Source: Bacteroidota bacterium (lineage in GTDB: Bacteria; Bacteroidota; Bacteroidia; Bacteroidales; UBA12481). From it: a stretch of DNA of 64,000 bases. Where the stretch lies: assembly GCA_018669475.1 (NCBI GenBank), contig JABHCC010000100.1:1-64000 (forward strand). The letters are read 5' to 3'. The position numbers were made by a program, and so were the translations under genes. Of the stretch, positions 9,453 to 22,361 are shown piece after piece; position 1 is the first letter of the stretch; every line of letters begins with the position of its first letter. Below the pieces are notes generated by a model. It did no database searches and had not been told where the DNA came from. It saw nothing but the letters and a program-made list of their open reading frames with translations.

Positions 9453-10793
9453 ATGAACGGAAAAGTATTGAGTCTGGTATTAATAAGCTTTGCTTTTATA
9501 GCGCCAATAGAAGCGCAGAACCCACAAGCAGAGGGCTATCACATTAGCGTTGAATTACCTGGTATTAAAGATACTACAGTTATCCTGGCCCACCGATATG
9601 GAGATAAGTTTTTCACTGACGACACCCTGAGAACCGATCAAAAAGGAATCGGCATTTTTCAAAATGACAAATCCCTGCCACATGGAATGTACCAGATTGT
9701 ACTGCCTGACCGTAGTTTTTTTGATTTTTTTATTGATGACGATCAAAAAATGGCCCTGTACAGCAAGCCGGGCCAATTTGTAGCAAACAATACAGCTAAG
9801 GGACATAAGATCAATCAGTTATTTTTCGACTGGCACAGGGCAACCACTACTTATCAGGGTAAACCCGAGATTAACCAAGTTTGGGACACTACCTTACAAA
9901 GAGCTGGTAGTAGTTTGATGGGAAAGTTTCTTAAAGGAATTCGACCATTCCATGTACCTCCCGAACTTAGCAAGGACTCAGCGTGGCAGAGTAATCAGGA
10001 AATGCAATATCATTATTATAAAAACCATTTTTTCGACCAGATTGATTTGACTGACCCGGGACTGTTACGTACTCCACTGGTTTACAATAAACTTAATCAG
10101 TTTTTCAGTAAAGTTGTCCCACCTCGGGCTGATTCAATAATTAAATATTCTGAGGATATTCTTGGTATTACAAAAAAGGTACCTGAAGCTTTCAGGTTTT
10201 CTCTACAATTTCTTCTTAACTATTATGCTGAACCTAAGATAATGGGGACAGATGCAGTATATGTTTACCTGGCTGACACCTATTATCTTTCTGGTATAGC
10301 AGATTGGGTTGATGAACAGAATCTCAAACTTATCGAAGAGAGATGCAAGGAGCTCAGGCCACTTCTAATTGGTAAAACAGCCCCGGCTATACCAGCCCTG
10401 CAGACACCTGATGGAGAATTTATTCAGATATTTGAATCCAAAGCTAAATGGAGTATCCTATATTTCTGGGAACCTGATTGCGGACATTGCAAAACAACTA
10501 CACCCCAACTTCACAAGTTGAATAAGCAGATCGAATCACTTGGGGGAGAGATTTTTGCTATAAATACCCGTCTGGATAAAGACTCCTGGATAAAATTCAT
10601 TGCTGAACATGAGCTGGATTGGAATAATCTCTATTCGCCAGATAATGTAAGAGAGGTGTTATATGGATATCAGGCCTGGGGTACTCCAAAAATATTTATC
10701 CTGGACAAAAAGCATAAAATTATTGCGAAAGACCTTACTGTTGAGCAAGTTGTGGACTTCCTTACTCATTTGAATCGAATATCGGGATCATGA
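9453..10793 (+). CDS. Thioredoxin-fold (TlpA/DUF5106-type) exported thiol-disulfide protein
   Basis: The 446-residue protein opens with a signal peptide (residues 1-20, hydrophobic, ending APIEAQ). The middle is a beta-rich then helical region like the DUF4369/DUF5106 modules common in Bacteroidota, and the C-terminal 140 residues form a TlpA-like thioredoxin domain with the redox motif WEPDCGHCKTTTP and cis-Pro region GTPKIFILD. It probably reduces or isomerises disulfides in the periplasm. A start at 9411 is possible but would add 14 residues before the signal peptide and run through the promoter, so 9453 is preferred. Its stop codon directly abuts the stop of the convergent protease gene. 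Confidence 0.85.
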   Translation: MNGKVLSLVLISFAFIAPIEAQNPQAEGYHISVELPGIKDTTVILAHRYGDKFFTDDTLRTDQKGIGIFQNDKSLPHGMYQIVLPDRSFFDFFIDDDQKMALYSKPGQFVANNTAKGHKINQLFFDWHRATTTYQGKPEINQVWDTTLQRAGSSLMGKFLKGIRPFHVPPELSKDSAWQSNQEMQYHYYKNHFFDQIDLTDPGLLRTPLVYNKLNQFFSKVVPPRADSIIKYSEDILGITKKVPEAFRFSLQFLLNYYAEPKIMGTDAVYVYLADTYYLSGIADWVDEQNLKLIEERCKELRPLLIGKTAPAIPALQTPDGEFIQIFESKAKWSILYFWEPDCGHCKTTTPQLHKLNKQIESLGGEIFAINTRLDKDSWIKFIAEHELDWNNLYSPDNVREVLYGYQAWGTPKIFILDKKHKIIAKDLTVEQVVDFLTHLNRISGS

Positions 10794-13436
10794 CTAATTT
10801 CTGATCAGCATTATTTTTTTTGTAAAACGCAGGTTATCAAGCTCAACTCTAAGCAGATACACACCACTCACAGGTACAGAAAGTCTAACCTCAATCTGAT
10901 TATCAAACTGATTTAGATAAGTAATAAGTTTTTTTCCGGAAGTTGTGTACACCGTAACGTCGCACGATTCGTAAACAAGGTTATTCAGGTCCAGCCTGAA
11001 AACCCCATCACCAACAAGGCTTGTGAGTACTTTTATTTGTGAGTTGTAATCATCATAAAAGTTAGCTGTCTCAAGCTCAATACCGATAGCAGAATTAAAG
11101 CCAGTTGTTTGACTAAGCTCTTTCCATATTCCATTTCTGTATGCCCAGGAATTGTTTGGGTCTGAATCATTACGTGTAATTGTTAGACCTGAAGCAAAAC
11201 CAGCTGGATGATTAGTCGGCATTTCAAAGCCAACGTATACAAGTGAATCCATTCCAATTGCCGGATCTAACCAATTAGTTACCCAAAATGGTTCATCTGA
11301 GGTTATTAATAGCATGGAATCCCTTCGAAGCACGTTCCATTCACCATCCCAGATAACCGTTGTCAGCCATGTATCAGAGCTTTCTGCTACATTACTATTG
11401 ATGTAAGTTCTGACTCCTGTTATGATCACAGTTGTATCCATGTTTTTCTCAAAAGCATTTGCAAATGCTTCAAAACCAATGGAATTATCCCCCGGAATCA
11501 ATCCCGTATTACCTATTTTCAGTGGCTCAATTACTTCTCTGGCCTTTAACGGACTAATAACTGTTCCTGCAAATATTAATTCTTCGCTGACCACTCTTAT
11601 CATATTCTGGTGTAACATAGAAGTTGTCTGACCATCAATCTCATGCTCAAATAATACATTGTACAATCCGGGCACATCAAAACTTAATTCAACATCCTGG
11701 CTACCACCCTGATCAACAGGTAAATCGTCTTCTTTCTGAGTTTTCCAGTTTAAATATGGCAAAAAGCTTGTTGAGGTATTTGTCAGATTAGTTTTCGCTC
11801 CAGATACAATTCTTGCTTTAGTCAGTTCGAATGAAATCTCATCTGCCACCCAAATAGTTTGCTTAATCGTGTCCACACCCAATCCGTTAGATGCAATCAT
11901 CATTATTTGCTTATATCCCGAACTATTAAAATAGACCAATGGATTTCTCTGTTCTGAAGTTTCAGGTGTTCCATCTTGAAATGTCCAAAACCATTGGTCT
12001 GGTGCACCTGATGTTACATCCTTGAACCTGACAAACTTATCAACTTTGGCCTTTACTGGCAGAACATCAAAATTTGCCAGAGGTTTGTCTGAACCGTAGG
12101 GGTCATATCCGTTCCAAACCTGTGGATCCAAGCCAGCAGGATCCAGCCATGCTTTAAGTTGCTTATCTACTTCAGGGTATCGATCCCATGAAATCCAGAA
12201 TTTTTGAAAATAGTCATTAAAATTATATGTACAGGATGCATCTCCTCCTGTTAAATCTCCAATTATTTTATGCGATTGATTAAAAAGAGGTGACCCGGAT
12301 GAGCCCGGTTCTGTTGTACCCATATCCCATTCACTGATATTCCAGTGTGTATGCTTATCGTATCCTCCGCCAAAATCACCAGTTGATACTCTTCTTTTGG
12401 CTGCAGATATTTTTTTCACATCACCGCTTGGATGGTGGATACATGTAACATTATCGACAAAAGGGTTGCTATTGCGATCCCAGCCTGCATAATATGGATC
12501 ATAGCGCTCAGGGGGTTTGATGCTTAATTCAACAAGAGCAAAATCAAGTTTATTTGTGGTTGCCAGCAAATCACTTGATGAGATTGTGAAGTTTATAGGT
12601 CCGTCTTCTCCATAACACTCAGCACTCTCATATTTGAAATAGAAAATTGAAGTACGAGCATGCAAACCGGTTCCAATACAATGATTTGCAGTTAATAGCA
12701 ATGCCTTGCCATCATTGGCGGTGTTGTTGATTAAAGCACCTGTACAAAGCCAGGTTCCACCTCTTACATATTTGCATACCGCACGCTTCTCTATTTGCCA
12801 ATCAGCTCCCTGCGGACAATTTATATCAATATTGCAATCTCCCGAACTACCAAACTTATCGCGATAGCCAAAGGCATTCTTCATGTCGAGGCTAACCTGT
12901 CCGATTACCAGTTGTGGCCTGAAACCGGCCAGGTTCTTATCAATATTAACTTCAACAACAAGCTGATTACCAGGAATTGGAGAAGTTGCTAATAAGCCTG
13001 ACTCTTTATTGTTTATGCTGGTATATGCTCCGTTTATAATGGTTAGTTCAGGGTCATAAAGATAGACCTGTACACCATCCGGCAGGTAATAATTATCAAA
13101 AATGATATTTTGGCTATATGCTTCGGATGAAAGAATATTTAATTGATAGATCACATATCTATCATCTTCGTAAACAAGGTTGTCGGGATCAATTACATCA
13201 ATACTCACTTTTACCGGCCAGCCAAAAAGATAAGGTTTTGTACCCGGAGTTTGTGAAATCATCACTTGCTCCCAGTCACCGGGAGCATCAGGAATTGTAG
13301 TAAAACCGGCACTTTTCTTTACATTCTTAGTAAAAGAGTGTGGAGTTCCATCAGATGTAATCTGTGCAAAGCCTGAACTATTGAATCCCAGAACTAATAC
13401 CCCAAGAAAGCATATCTTGAATGCAAAACATTTCAT
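10794..13436 (-). CDS. Secreted trypsin-like serine protease with PKD domain and type IX sorting tail
   Basis: The 880-residue protein has a signal peptide (about 1-25), a propeptide-like region, then a cysteine-rich S1 domain resembling lysyl endopeptidase. The triad is visible: H252 in LLTANHCIG, D298 in KLDFALVEL and S380 in PGSSGSPLF. A PKD domain follows at about 455-540 (WTFQDGTPETSEQRNP), then a beta-rich region, and the C-terminus (YLLRVELDNLRFTKKIMLIR) fits a type A type IX secretion signal. It is therefore expected to be secreted and cleaved at the cell surface or released. The -7 box lies 5 bases upstream. Lys-specificity is a guess from overall similarity. Confidence 0.88.
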   Translation of the reverse strand: MKCFAFKICFLGVLVLGFNSSGFAQITSDGTPHSFTKNVKKSAGFTTIPDAPGDWEQVMISQTPGTKPYLFGWPVKVSIDVIDPDNLVYEDDRYVIYQLNILSSEAYSQNIIFDNYYLPDGVQVYLYDPELTIINGAYTSINNKESGLLATSPIPGNQLVVEVNIDKNLAGFRPQLVIGQVSLDMKNAFGYRDKFGSSGDCNIDINCPQGADWQIEKRAVCKYVRGGTWLCTGALINNTANDGKALLLTANHCIGTGLHARTSIFYFKYESAECYGEDGPINFTISSSDLLATTNKLDFALVELSIKPPERYDPYYAGWDRNSNPFVDNVTCIHHPSGDVKKISAAKRRVSTGDFGGGYDKHTHWNISEWDMGTTEPGSSGSPLFNQSHKIIGDLTGGDASCTYNFNDYFQKFWISWDRYPEVDKQLKAWLDPAGLDPQVWNGYDPYGSDKPLANFDVLPVKAKVDKFVRFKDVTSGAPDQWFWTFQDGTPETSEQRNPLVYFNSSGYKQIMMIASNGLGVDTIKQTIWVADEISFELTKARIVSGAKTNLTNTSTSFLPYLNWKTQKEDDLPVDQGGSQDVELSFDVPGLYNVLFEHEIDGQTTSMLHQNMIRVVSEELIFAGTVISPLKAREVIEPLKIGNTGLIPGDNSIGFEAFANAFEKNMDTTVIITGVRTYINSNVAESSDTWLTTVIWDGEWNVLRRDSMLLITSDEPFWVTNWLDPAIGMDSLVYVGFEMPTNHPAGFASGLTITRNDSDPNNSWAYRNGIWKELSQTTGFNSAIGIELETANFYDDYNSQIKVLTSLVGDGVFRLDLNNLVYESCDVTVYTTSGKKLITYLNQFDNQIEVRLSVPVSGVYLLRVELDNLRFTKKIMLIRN

Positions 13437-13441
13437 GCCAG

Positions 13442-13449
13442 CAAAAATA
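13442..13449 (-). promoter_or_regulatory. -7 box of the protease gene
   Basis: Minus strand reads TATTTTTG, a full match to TAnnTTTG, ending 5 bases before the ATG. A start so close to the box predicts a leaderless mRNA. No -33 TTTG seen. Confidence 0.5.
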
Positions 13450-13477
13450 GTTAAAAACTAGATGAGCGAGGAATTAA

Positions 13478-15529
<2,052 letters not shown>

Positions 15530-15538
15530 GTTTGTAGT

Positions 15539-16147
15539 GTGAGTATTAAAACCAGTATACAACAATCGATTATTCTGAGGCCCGGACAAAAAGCGCATAT
15601 GAAGCAGCGTAAGAACCGGAGTTTTATTTCTCTTAATAATGCTGTTACAATAGGGATTATTGCACGGTGCCATGATCAGCATACACTTGAGATTTTGTCA
15701 GATTTCTATGCTCAGCTTCGGAGGGAGGAGTGTAATTATAGAATTCTTTTAATCATTGACAAGAAACAAGATATTGTAAACCATTACGATTATGAGAAGC
15801 TATTTCCAGGAGCTATTCTTACTCTGATCTGTATAAATGATTATACTTTCATGGGGGTTCCAAAGAAAAAGGTGTTTGCTCCTTTTATATCTTCTGATTT
15901 TGATCTGATTTTCAGAATTGGCTTGGGGGCAAGTTTTGAACTGGACACAATACTATTATCAACACGGGCCAGAATGTATGCAGGTCATGATCATCCTGAA
16001 TTGCCATTTATTGACTTTAGAATCACTTTGGAGCAGGATGCTGATCTTGCCGCTCTGACCAGGAATTTACTTATTTACATGGCAAAGCTTGATCAGGATT
16101 CAACTAATAAAGCCGATTCACACACAAATGATTATAGACTATTCTGA
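15539..16147 (+). CDS. DUF6913-type conserved protein of unknown function
   Basis: The 202-residue protein starts at a GTG 9 bases after ligA and stops one base before dapA, so the three are almost certainly cotranscribed. It has no signal peptide or membrane segment, a basic N-terminus (PGQKAHMKQRKNR), and an alternating alpha/beta pattern with RILLIIDKK and ISSDFDLIFRIG. Proteins of this size and position between ligA and dapA recur in Bacteroidota and are listed, from memory, under DUF6913; function unknown. The association with dapA may be only positional. Confidence 0.7.
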   Translation: MSIKTSIQQSIILRPGQKAHMKQRKNRSFISLNNAVTIGIIARCHDQHTLEILSDFYAQLRREECNYRILLIIDKKQDIVNHYDYEKLFPGAILTLICINDYTFMGVPKKKVFAPFISSDFDLIFRIGLGASFELDTILLSTRARMYAGHDHPELPFIDFRITLEQDADLAALTRNLLIYMAKLDQDSTNKADSHTNDYRLF

Positions 16148-16148
16148 T

Positions 16149-17033
16149 ATGGATCATTCATTTTTAAGAGGCACTGGTGTTGCATTAGTGACTCCATTTA
16201 ACTTAGACAAAGAAATAGATTTCGATGCTCTCGAAAAAGTCACCCAGCATGTAATTGCAGGTCAGGCTGACTACCTTGTTGTTATGGGTACAACAGGTGA
16301 ATCGGTAGTATTAGATACAGCTGAAAAGAAGGCTGTTATTGCAAAGATTAGTGAAGTAAACCGTGGCAGATTACCTCTTGTTCTGGGAATTGGAGGAAAC
16401 AACACAGGCGCTGTTGTTAAACAAATTCATGATCAGGATTTTAAGAATATCAGCGCATTATTATCTGTGAGTCCATACTACAACAAACCAAGTCAGGAAG
16501 GTATATTTGAACATTTCTCAGCTATTGCTGCAGCTTCGCCTGTGCCGGTGATAATTTATAATGTGCCTGGAAGAACCGGATCGACAATCAGCCCATCAAC
16601 AACTCTTAAGTTAGCAAATGCTTACTCAAATATTGCAGCTACAAAAGAAGCATCAGGCGACATGGAAGCCATTATGGAAATCATTTCTAAAAAGCCGCAA
16701 GCTTTCATGGTTATTTCAGGTGATGATGCTCTTACACTTCCAATGCTTTCAATAGGAGCTGATGGTGTTATCTCGGTAATTGCCAATGCCCTTCCCTATC
16801 AAATGAGTGAGATAGTGAGACAAGCTCGTAAGAACCAGTTTGATGTAAGTAAGGAAATTCATTATCAGATTCTTCCTATGATAAAGCTGATCTTCAGTGA
16901 AGGAAGTCCGGCAGGAATCAAAGCAGCATTATCTCATATAAATCTAATTGACAACTACATAAGACTACCTCTTGTACCGGCCAGCAAAGCCTTGTATGAG
17001 AAAATAGTCTCGGAAATGAAATCCTTCATGTAG
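16149..17033 (+). CDS. dapA: 4-hydroxy-tetrahydrodipicolinate synthase
   Basis: The 294-residue TIM-barrel enzyme condenses pyruvate with aspartate semialdehyde in lysine and meso-diaminopimelate synthesis, feeding peptidoglycan. Hallmarks are MGTTGES (pyruvate binding), IIYNVPGRTG with the catalytic Tyr, and K166 in ATKEASGD as the Schiff-base lysine. The frame is open further upstream to 16089, inside the preceding gene, but MDHSFLRGTGVALVTPF at 16149 gives the normal family N-terminus. Confidence 0.97.
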   Translation: MDHSFLRGTGVALVTPFNLDKEIDFDALEKVTQHVIAGQADYLVVMGTTGESVVLDTAEKKAVIAKISEVNRGRLPLVLGIGGNNTGAVVKQIHDQDFKNISALLSVSPYYNKPSQEGIFEHFSAIAAASPVPVIIYNVPGRTGSTISPSTTLKLANAYSNIAATKEASGDMEAIMEIISKKPQAFMVISGDDALTLPMLSIGADGVISVIANALPYQMSEIVRQARKNQFDVSKEIHYQILPMIKLIFSEGSPAGIKAALSHINLIDNYIRLPLVPASKALYEKIVSEMKSFM

Positions 17034-17049
17034 TTAGGAAGCTCTAAAA

Positions 17050-20000
17050 TCAGGCAGAGGCCTGTGCTCCTCCTGCCCCATGACATTGTTTATATTTTTT
17101 GCCGCTTCCGCATGGGCAAGGATCATTTCTTCCAACTTTTTTCTCGACTCTTATCGGTTGAACTTTCTTTGGTCTTTGAGGAGCACCATCCTTACCAGTT
17201 GTTGTGCTTGAGGGACCATATCCATCAACATCAGTTTTACTGGTCTGGTACTTACTCATATCCAGTTTTTGTTGACTTTGCGCCTCGCGTACCTGGTCAG
17301 GATCCTGAATAGGAATATGTCCTTTCATCAATAAGGATACAACTTCTTTGTTCACTTTGTCCATCATACTTTTGAACAATTCGAAAGACTCAAGTTTATA
17401 TATCAGGAGAGGATCTTTTTGCTCATATGAAGCATTCTGAACAGATTGCTTTAGTTCATCCATCTCTCTGAGATGCTCTTTCCATGAATCATCGATTGTT
17501 ACCAGGGCAGTAGATTTCTCAAATGATTTAACCAATTCCCTGTTTCGACTTTCATATGCTTTTTTCAGATTTGCATTTATCTGCATGGTTTTCTGACCAT
17601 CGGTAATTGGCACCAGTATATTTACATATTGATGAGATGCTTTCTCATAAACATCCTTAATTACCGGCCATGCTGCCTCAGCCATCTGGGCATTTTTACT
17701 TTCAAAAGTTGCCAGCACCTTTTGGTATATTTGTTCTACGAGATCTTCAATCTTTCCTTGCAGGAACTCTTCTTCATCAACAGGACAGTCAATAGCCAGA
17801 AAGCGTATCAGGTCGAGTTTAAAACCTTCAAAATCTTCTACCTCACGAAATTCATTAACCAATGTTTCGCACAACTCAAACATCATGTTGGCGATATCCA
17901 TTTCAATACGTTCACCATGCAGAGCATGACGTCGACGACTGTAAACAACTTCACGTTGATTATTCATTACATCGTCATATTCAAGAAGGCGCTTTCGAAT
18001 CCCGAAGTTATTCTCTTCTACCTTCTTCTGGGCACGTTCAATAGACTTACTAATCATGGAGTGTTGAATCACTTCCCCATCTTTTAATCCCATTCGGTCC
18101 ATTAATTTAGACACCCTGTCTGAACCAAACAAACGCATCAGGTCATCTTCAAGAGAAACGAAAAACTGAGATGATCCAGGATCTCCCTGCCGGCCAGACC
18201 GACCTCTCAACTGCCTGTCAACACGTCGTGATTCATGGCGTTCAGTTCCGAGAATAGAAAGACCTCCAGCAGCTTTCACATCCGGATGTAATTTAATATC
18301 AGTTCCCCTACCCGCCATATTGGTTGCAATTGTAACCGCACCAGGTTGTCCTGCTCCTGCAACAATATCAGCCTCACGCTGGTGTAATTTGGCATTCAGA
18401 ACATTATGAGTGACACCCTTAATTTTCAACATTCTACTCAGCAACTCTGATATTTCAACTGATGTTGTACCCACAAGAATAGCTCTGCCCTCTGCAACGA
18501 GTTTAACAATTTCATCACCTACAGCATTATACTTCTCCCGTTTAGTTTTATATACTAAGTCTTCCCGGTCATCTCTAACTATTGGACGATTGGTTGGCGT
18601 AACAACCACATCCAGTTTATAGATATCCCACAATTCTCCAGCTTCAGTTTCAGCAGTACCAGTCATCCCGGCAAGCTTATTATACATTCTAAAATAATTC
18701 TGAAGAGTAATTGTAGCAAATGTCTGGGTAGCAGCCTCAACCTTTACATTCTCTTTAGCTTCTATTGCCTGATGTAAACCGTCGGAGTATCTACGACCTT
18801 CCATTATCCGTCCTGTCTGCTCATCAACGATTTTCACCTTATTGTCCATAACGACATACTCAACATCAATCTCAAAAAGAGTATATGCCTTAACGAGCTG
18901 ATTAACTGTATGTACACGTTCTGACTTAATTGAGAAATCACGTATAAGTGTATCCTTCAGCTTTACTTTTTCTTCTTCATTATAATTTTCCTTTTCGATA
19001 TCAGCAATGACACTTCCAATATCCGGCAGGACAAAAAACTCTGAATCTTCCCCTGATGCAGTAATCATATCGATTCCCTTATCAGTTAATTCAACTGAGT
19101 GGTTCTTTTCATCAATGATAAAATACAAGTCAGATGTAACTATATGCATGTTTTTAGAATTCTCCTGCATATAGTGATTCTCAGTTTTACGCATGAGACT
19201 CTTCATCCCTTCTTCACTGAGAAATTTTATAATGGATTTCGTTTTAGGCAAACCTTTATTCGCTCTCAGTAATAACTTGCCACCTTCCTGATCTTTCCCT
19301 TCGGATATTAGTTTTTTTGCCTGAGAAAACACCTCGTTAACTAAACGCTTCTGTGCGCTGTACAGCTTAACCACTCTTGGCTTTAACTCTGCAAAAAGCT
19401 GATCTTCACCCTTTGCCACCGGACCAGATATAATCAGCGGGGTTCGTGCATCATCAACCAAAACTGAGTCTACCTCATCAACTATTGTGAAGTTATGAGC
19501 TCTTTGCACCAGGTCACCCGGGCTAATAGCCATATTATCACGCAAATAGTCAAAACCAAATTCATTATTTGTTCCATATGTTACATCGGCACGATAAGCT
19601 TTTCTGCGCGCTTCTGAGTTCGGATCATGCTTATCGATACAGTCGACTGACATGCCATGAAACTCAAATATGGTTCCCATCCATTCAGCATCACGTTTAG
19701 CCAGGTAATTGTTCACCGTAACAATATGTACCCCTTTCCCTGGTAAAGCATTAAGGAAAACCGGCAGTGTTGCAACCAGGGTCTTACCCTCTCCTGTTGC
19801 CATCTCAGCGATTTTACCATTATGCAGAGTTAATCCACCAATCAACTGCACATCATAATGAATCATATCCCAGGTTATCATGTTACCTCCTGCAAGCCAG
19901 GAGTTATGATACAGGGCTTTATCCCCTTTAATAATTATATCCTCACGTGTAGCTGCCAGATCGCGATCAAAATCACTTGCAGTAACTTCAATTTCTTCAT

Positions 20001-20379
20001 TCTCCACAAAACGGCGGGCCGTATCCTTCACGATTGCAAAGGCGATGTGTGCCACTTCACTCAGAATCTCCTCAATCTTATCAGTGATTGTTTGCTCAAG
20101 TTTATCAACTTGCCCAAAAGCCTTCTCCCTCTCACTGATCGGAATCTCTTCAGCTTCAATTTTAGCTTTAATGTCACGAATCTCTTCCTCTTCACCTTTG
20201 TAATAGTCCTGAACCCTTTTCCGTAATGCAATCGTTCGTTCCCTTAATTCATCATTACTAAGGTCTATCAATTCCTTAGTGACTTCATTTACTTTTATTA
20301 CAATAGGTAGCGCCTCTTTGTAGTCTTTTTCAGCCTTATTTCCGAAAAGTCCTTTGAGTATATTATCTATAACCGCCAT
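17050..20379 (-). CDS. secA: Preprotein translocase ATPase SecA
   Basis: The 1109-residue motor drives unfolded preproteins through SecYEG. Visible parts: Walker A in [12 protein letters not shown], the DEVD box in [14 protein letters not shown], the second RecA domain with [11 protein letters not shown] and [11 protein letters not shown], the helical scaffold, and a C-terminal SEC-C zinc motif [17 protein letters not shown]. It is about 200 residues longer than E. coli SecA, mainly through an insertion near residues 330-470 that is known in Bacteroidota SecA. Its stop lies 16 bases from the convergent dapA stop. Confidence 0.98.
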   Translation of the reverse strand: MAVIDNILKGLFGNKAEKDYKEALPIVIKVNEVTKELIDLSNDELRERTIALRKRVQDYYKGEEEEIRDIKAKIEAEEIPISEREKAFGQVDKLEQTITDKIEEILSEVAHIAFAIVKDTARRFVENEEIEVTASDFDRDLAATREDIIIKGDKALYHNSWLAGGNMITWDMIHYDVQLIGGLTLHNGKIAEMATGEGKTLVATLPVFLNALPGKGVHIVTVNNYLAKRDAEWMGTIFEFHGMSVDCIDKHDPNSEARRKAYRADVTYGTNNEFGFDYLRDNMAISPGDLVQRAHNFTIVDEVDSVLVDDARTPLIISGPVAKGEDQLFAELKPRVVKLYSAQKRLVNEVFSQAKKLISEGKDQEGGKLLLRANKGLPKTKSIIKFLSEEGMKSLMRKTENHYMQENSKNMHIVTSDLYFIIDEKNHSVELTDKGIDMITASGEDSEFFVLPDIGSVIADIEKENYNEEEKVKLKDTLIRDFSIKSERVHTVNQLVKAYTLFEIDVEYVVMDNKVKIVDEQTGRIMEGRRYSDGLHQAIEAKENVKVEAATQTFATITLQNYFRMYNKLAGMTGTAETEAGELWDIYKLDVVVTPTNRPIVRDDREDLVYKTKREKYNAVGDEIVKLVAEGRAILVGTTSVEISELLSRMLKIKGVTHNVLNAKLHQREADIVAGAGQPGAVTIATNMAGRGTDIKLHPDVKAAGGLSILGTERHESRRVDRQLRGRSGRQGDPGSSQFFVSLEDDLMRLFGSDRVSKLMDRMGLKDGEVIQHSMISKSIERAQKKVEENNFGIRKRLLEYDDVMNNQREVVYSRRRHALHGERIEMDIANMMFELCETLVNEFREVEDFEGFKLDLIRFLAIDCPVDEEEFLQGKIEDLVEQIYQKVLATFESKNAQMAEAAWPVIKDVYEKASHQYVNILVPITDGQKTMQINANLKKAYESRNRELVKSFEKSTALVTIDDSWKEHLREMDELKQSVQNASYEQKDPLLIYKLESFELFKSMMDKVNKEVVSLLMKGHIPIQDPDQVREAQSQQKLDMSKYQTSKTDVDGYGPSSTTTGKDGAPQRPKKVQPIRVEKKVGRNDPCPCGSGKKYKQCHGAGGAQASA

Positions 20380-20404
20380 GGTCTTTATTTTATTTTGATG
20401 TTTT

Positions 20405-20419
20405 GATCAAATATTGATC
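20405..20419. repeat. Short inverted repeat upstream of secA
   Basis: GATCAA-ATA-TTGATC is a perfect 6-base inverted repeat in the 73-base gap between dnaX and secA. It could be a protein-binding site or chance; on the minus strand it overlaps AATATTTG, one base off a -7 box. Confidence 0.25.
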
Positions 20420-20452
20420 CAAGTACATTGTCTGCTCTTTTGTCATGCTAGT

Positions 20453-22264
20453 CTATTCATGATCAAGTTTAAATGTCTGTTTAAACAGATCCAGGTCAGG
20501 GTTCTTTTGCTGTAAATGCCTATACTTATCTTCCTGAGTATATAATTTTTTTTCTCCTCCCGGATGGTCTTTCATCTCGTGCTGAAGTTGTAATTTATCA
20601 TTTCCAGTTTTTTGCTTAAGAAAACCTTCAATCTCAAAATGGATACTTTTTAATGCTTTAAGCTGCAAAGGATTATTCGAATGCACAAGAACCATATTAT
20701 CCTGGAGCTCTGGCAATTGACTTGTGAGAGTATTAAACAAACGTGGTTGCTCAATTTTAATACTTTCAGCAAATTCTTTCCACAACACTAAAATCTGTTC
20801 ATTTGTACAATCAAGCAATTCAACGGGACTATCCTCAATTGGCTTTTCTGATTCGGAATTTGAGTCATCCGAAGGATTATTCTTTTTAAGAAAGTCGCTG
20901 ATTCGGGTTCCCGTTTTCAATCCATTATCAATTGGAGCTTTAGCATATGTTGCTGCAGGCTCTGAAGATTTTGGTTTTTCAACAGTATCCACGGCTGAAT
21001 TCTCATTTTCATTATCATCTTTATTATCATCTTCATTATCAATAGATGAAACGGAATTACCATGTACAACTTTTTCCCCTACACTCTCTGATATAGGCGC
21101 TTTCTTTTCTACTGCAGATTTTTCAGGCAATTTTTCCGGCACAATGGCAGGTGTAGCAGAAGACTGAACATGACCCGAAAGATTAGCCAGTTTCAGCAGA
21201 GCAATTTCAATATGTAGTCTGGGATCTTTTGCTTGTTTATAACTTATGTCACAAGCATTAATAATACTCAAGCCCTTAAATAACCAGTCAACTGTGCATT
21301 TTTTTGCTCCAAGCAGGTATTTATCAGCAATTTCGCCACTCAGTTCCATTAGTTGTATAGTTTCAGCATCTCTTGAAACTAATAAATTTCTGAAATGCGA
21401 TCCTAATCCATTAATGAAATTATGGGAGTCAAAGCCTTTATTTAGAATATCATTATATGTAATCAGAGAAGACTGATAGTTCCCAATAAGGAAAGCATCT
21501 GTCAGTACAAAATAATACTCGTAGTCTAAGACATTCAAGTTAGCAACAACCGTATGGTAATCAACATTCTGACCACTGAAAGAAACAACCTGGTCAAATA
21601 TAGACAGAGCATCTCTCATTGATCCGTCAGCCTTTTGGGCAATGATATTTAAGGCTGCATCATCTGCATTAACCTTTTCCTTTACAGCAACTTCAGAAAG
21701 GTGTTCCATGATATCAGAAACATTGATCCGGTTAAAATCAAATATTTGACATCTTGACAAAATTGTCGGAAGAATTTTATGTTTTTCTGTTGTAGCCAGT
21801 ATAAAGATTGCATGTGCAGGAGGTTCTTCCAATGTTTTCAGAAAAGCATTAAATGCCTGTTGCGATAACATATGAACCTCATCAATTATATATATGCTGT
21901 ATTTACCAACTTGTGGTGGTATTCTAACCTGATCAATGAGATTACGTATATCGTCAACATGATTATTTGATGCCGCATCCAGTTCATGAATTGTAAAAGA
22001 ACGATTCTGAATGAAAGACTGACATGATTCACAGTTCCCACAGGCCTCTGTGTTTCCCTCAATTTGCTGACAATTTATAGTTTTTGCAAATATTCTGGCA
22101 CAGGTTGTTTTTCCCACTCCTCTTGGTCCGCAAAACAAATAAGCGTGAGCCAGTTGATTTAGTTTTATCGCGTTCTTGAGAGTTTTGGTAATAGAAGGCT
22201 GTCCAACAACCGTTTCAAAACTATCAGGCCTGTATTTCCGGGCCGAAACCACATAATTTTCCAT
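20453..22264 (-). CDS. dnaX: DNA polymerase III subunit gamma/tau
   Basis: The 603-residue clamp-loader ATPase has Walker A GPRGVGKTTCA, a four-cysteine zinc module (CQQIEGNTEACGNCESC), Walker B IIDEVHML and sensor ATTEKHKILPTILSRCQ in the first 350 residues. The region 360-470 is a low-complexity acidic linker rich in E, D, N and S, then a C-terminal tau-like domain that would contact the polymerase. A run CTT AAA AAG occurs in the linker, but it lacks the leading A of the E. coli slippery heptamer, so I do not predict a frameshifted gamma form. Own promoter at 22287. Confidence 0.95.
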   Translation of the reverse strand: MENYVVSARKYRPDSFETVVGQPSITKTLKNAIKLNQLAHAYLFCGPRGVGKTTCARIFAKTINCQQIEGNTEACGNCESCQSFIQNRSFTIHELDAASNNHVDDIRNLIDQVRIPPQVGKYSIYIIDEVHMLSQQAFNAFLKTLEEPPAHAIFILATTEKHKILPTILSRCQIFDFNRINVSDIMEHLSEVAVKEKVNADDAALNIIAQKADGSMRDALSIFDQVVSFSGQNVDYHTVVANLNVLDYEYYFVLTDAFLIGNYQSSLITYNDILNKGFDSHNFINGLGSHFRNLLVSRDAETIQLMELSGEIADKYLLGAKKCTVDWLFKGLSIINACDISYKQAKDPRLHIEIALLKLANLSGHVQSSATPAIVPEKLPEKSAVEKKAPISESVGEKVVHGNSVSSIDNEDDNKDDNENENSAVDTVEKPKSSEPAATYAKAPIDNGLKTGTRISDFLKKNNPSDDSNSESEKPIEDSPVELLDCTNEQILVLWKEFAESIKIEQPRLFNTLTSQLPELQDNMVLVHSNNPLQLKALKSIHFEIEGFLKQKTGNDKLQLQHEMKDHPGGEKKLYTQEDKYRHLQQKNPDLDLFKQTFKLDHE

Positions 22265-22286
22265 GCATATGCCGATTTATCGTAAG

Positions 22287-22317
22287 CAAAGGTAAAAAAA
22301 TGGTAAAAGCATTTAAA
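22287..22317 (-). promoter_or_regulatory. dnaX promoter
   Basis: Minus strand reads TACCTTTG at 22294-22287, an exact TAnnTTTG box, with TTTA 19 bases upstream (22317-22314), one base off the -33 TTTG. The box lies 22 bases before the dnaX start. Confidence 0.55.
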
Positions 22318-22361
22318 AAAAATATCAATGCTTACAATAAACTTATGAATTACGCGAGCGC

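Noticed and set aside
17629-18087. Plus-strand frame of 152 residues
   Set aside because: Antisense to secA, which is unambiguous; no start signals.
20770-21100. Programmed frameshift making a short gamma form of DnaX
   Set aside because: The A-rich run (CTT AAA AAG) lacks the X XXY YYZ heptamer, and no supporting hairpin was evident.
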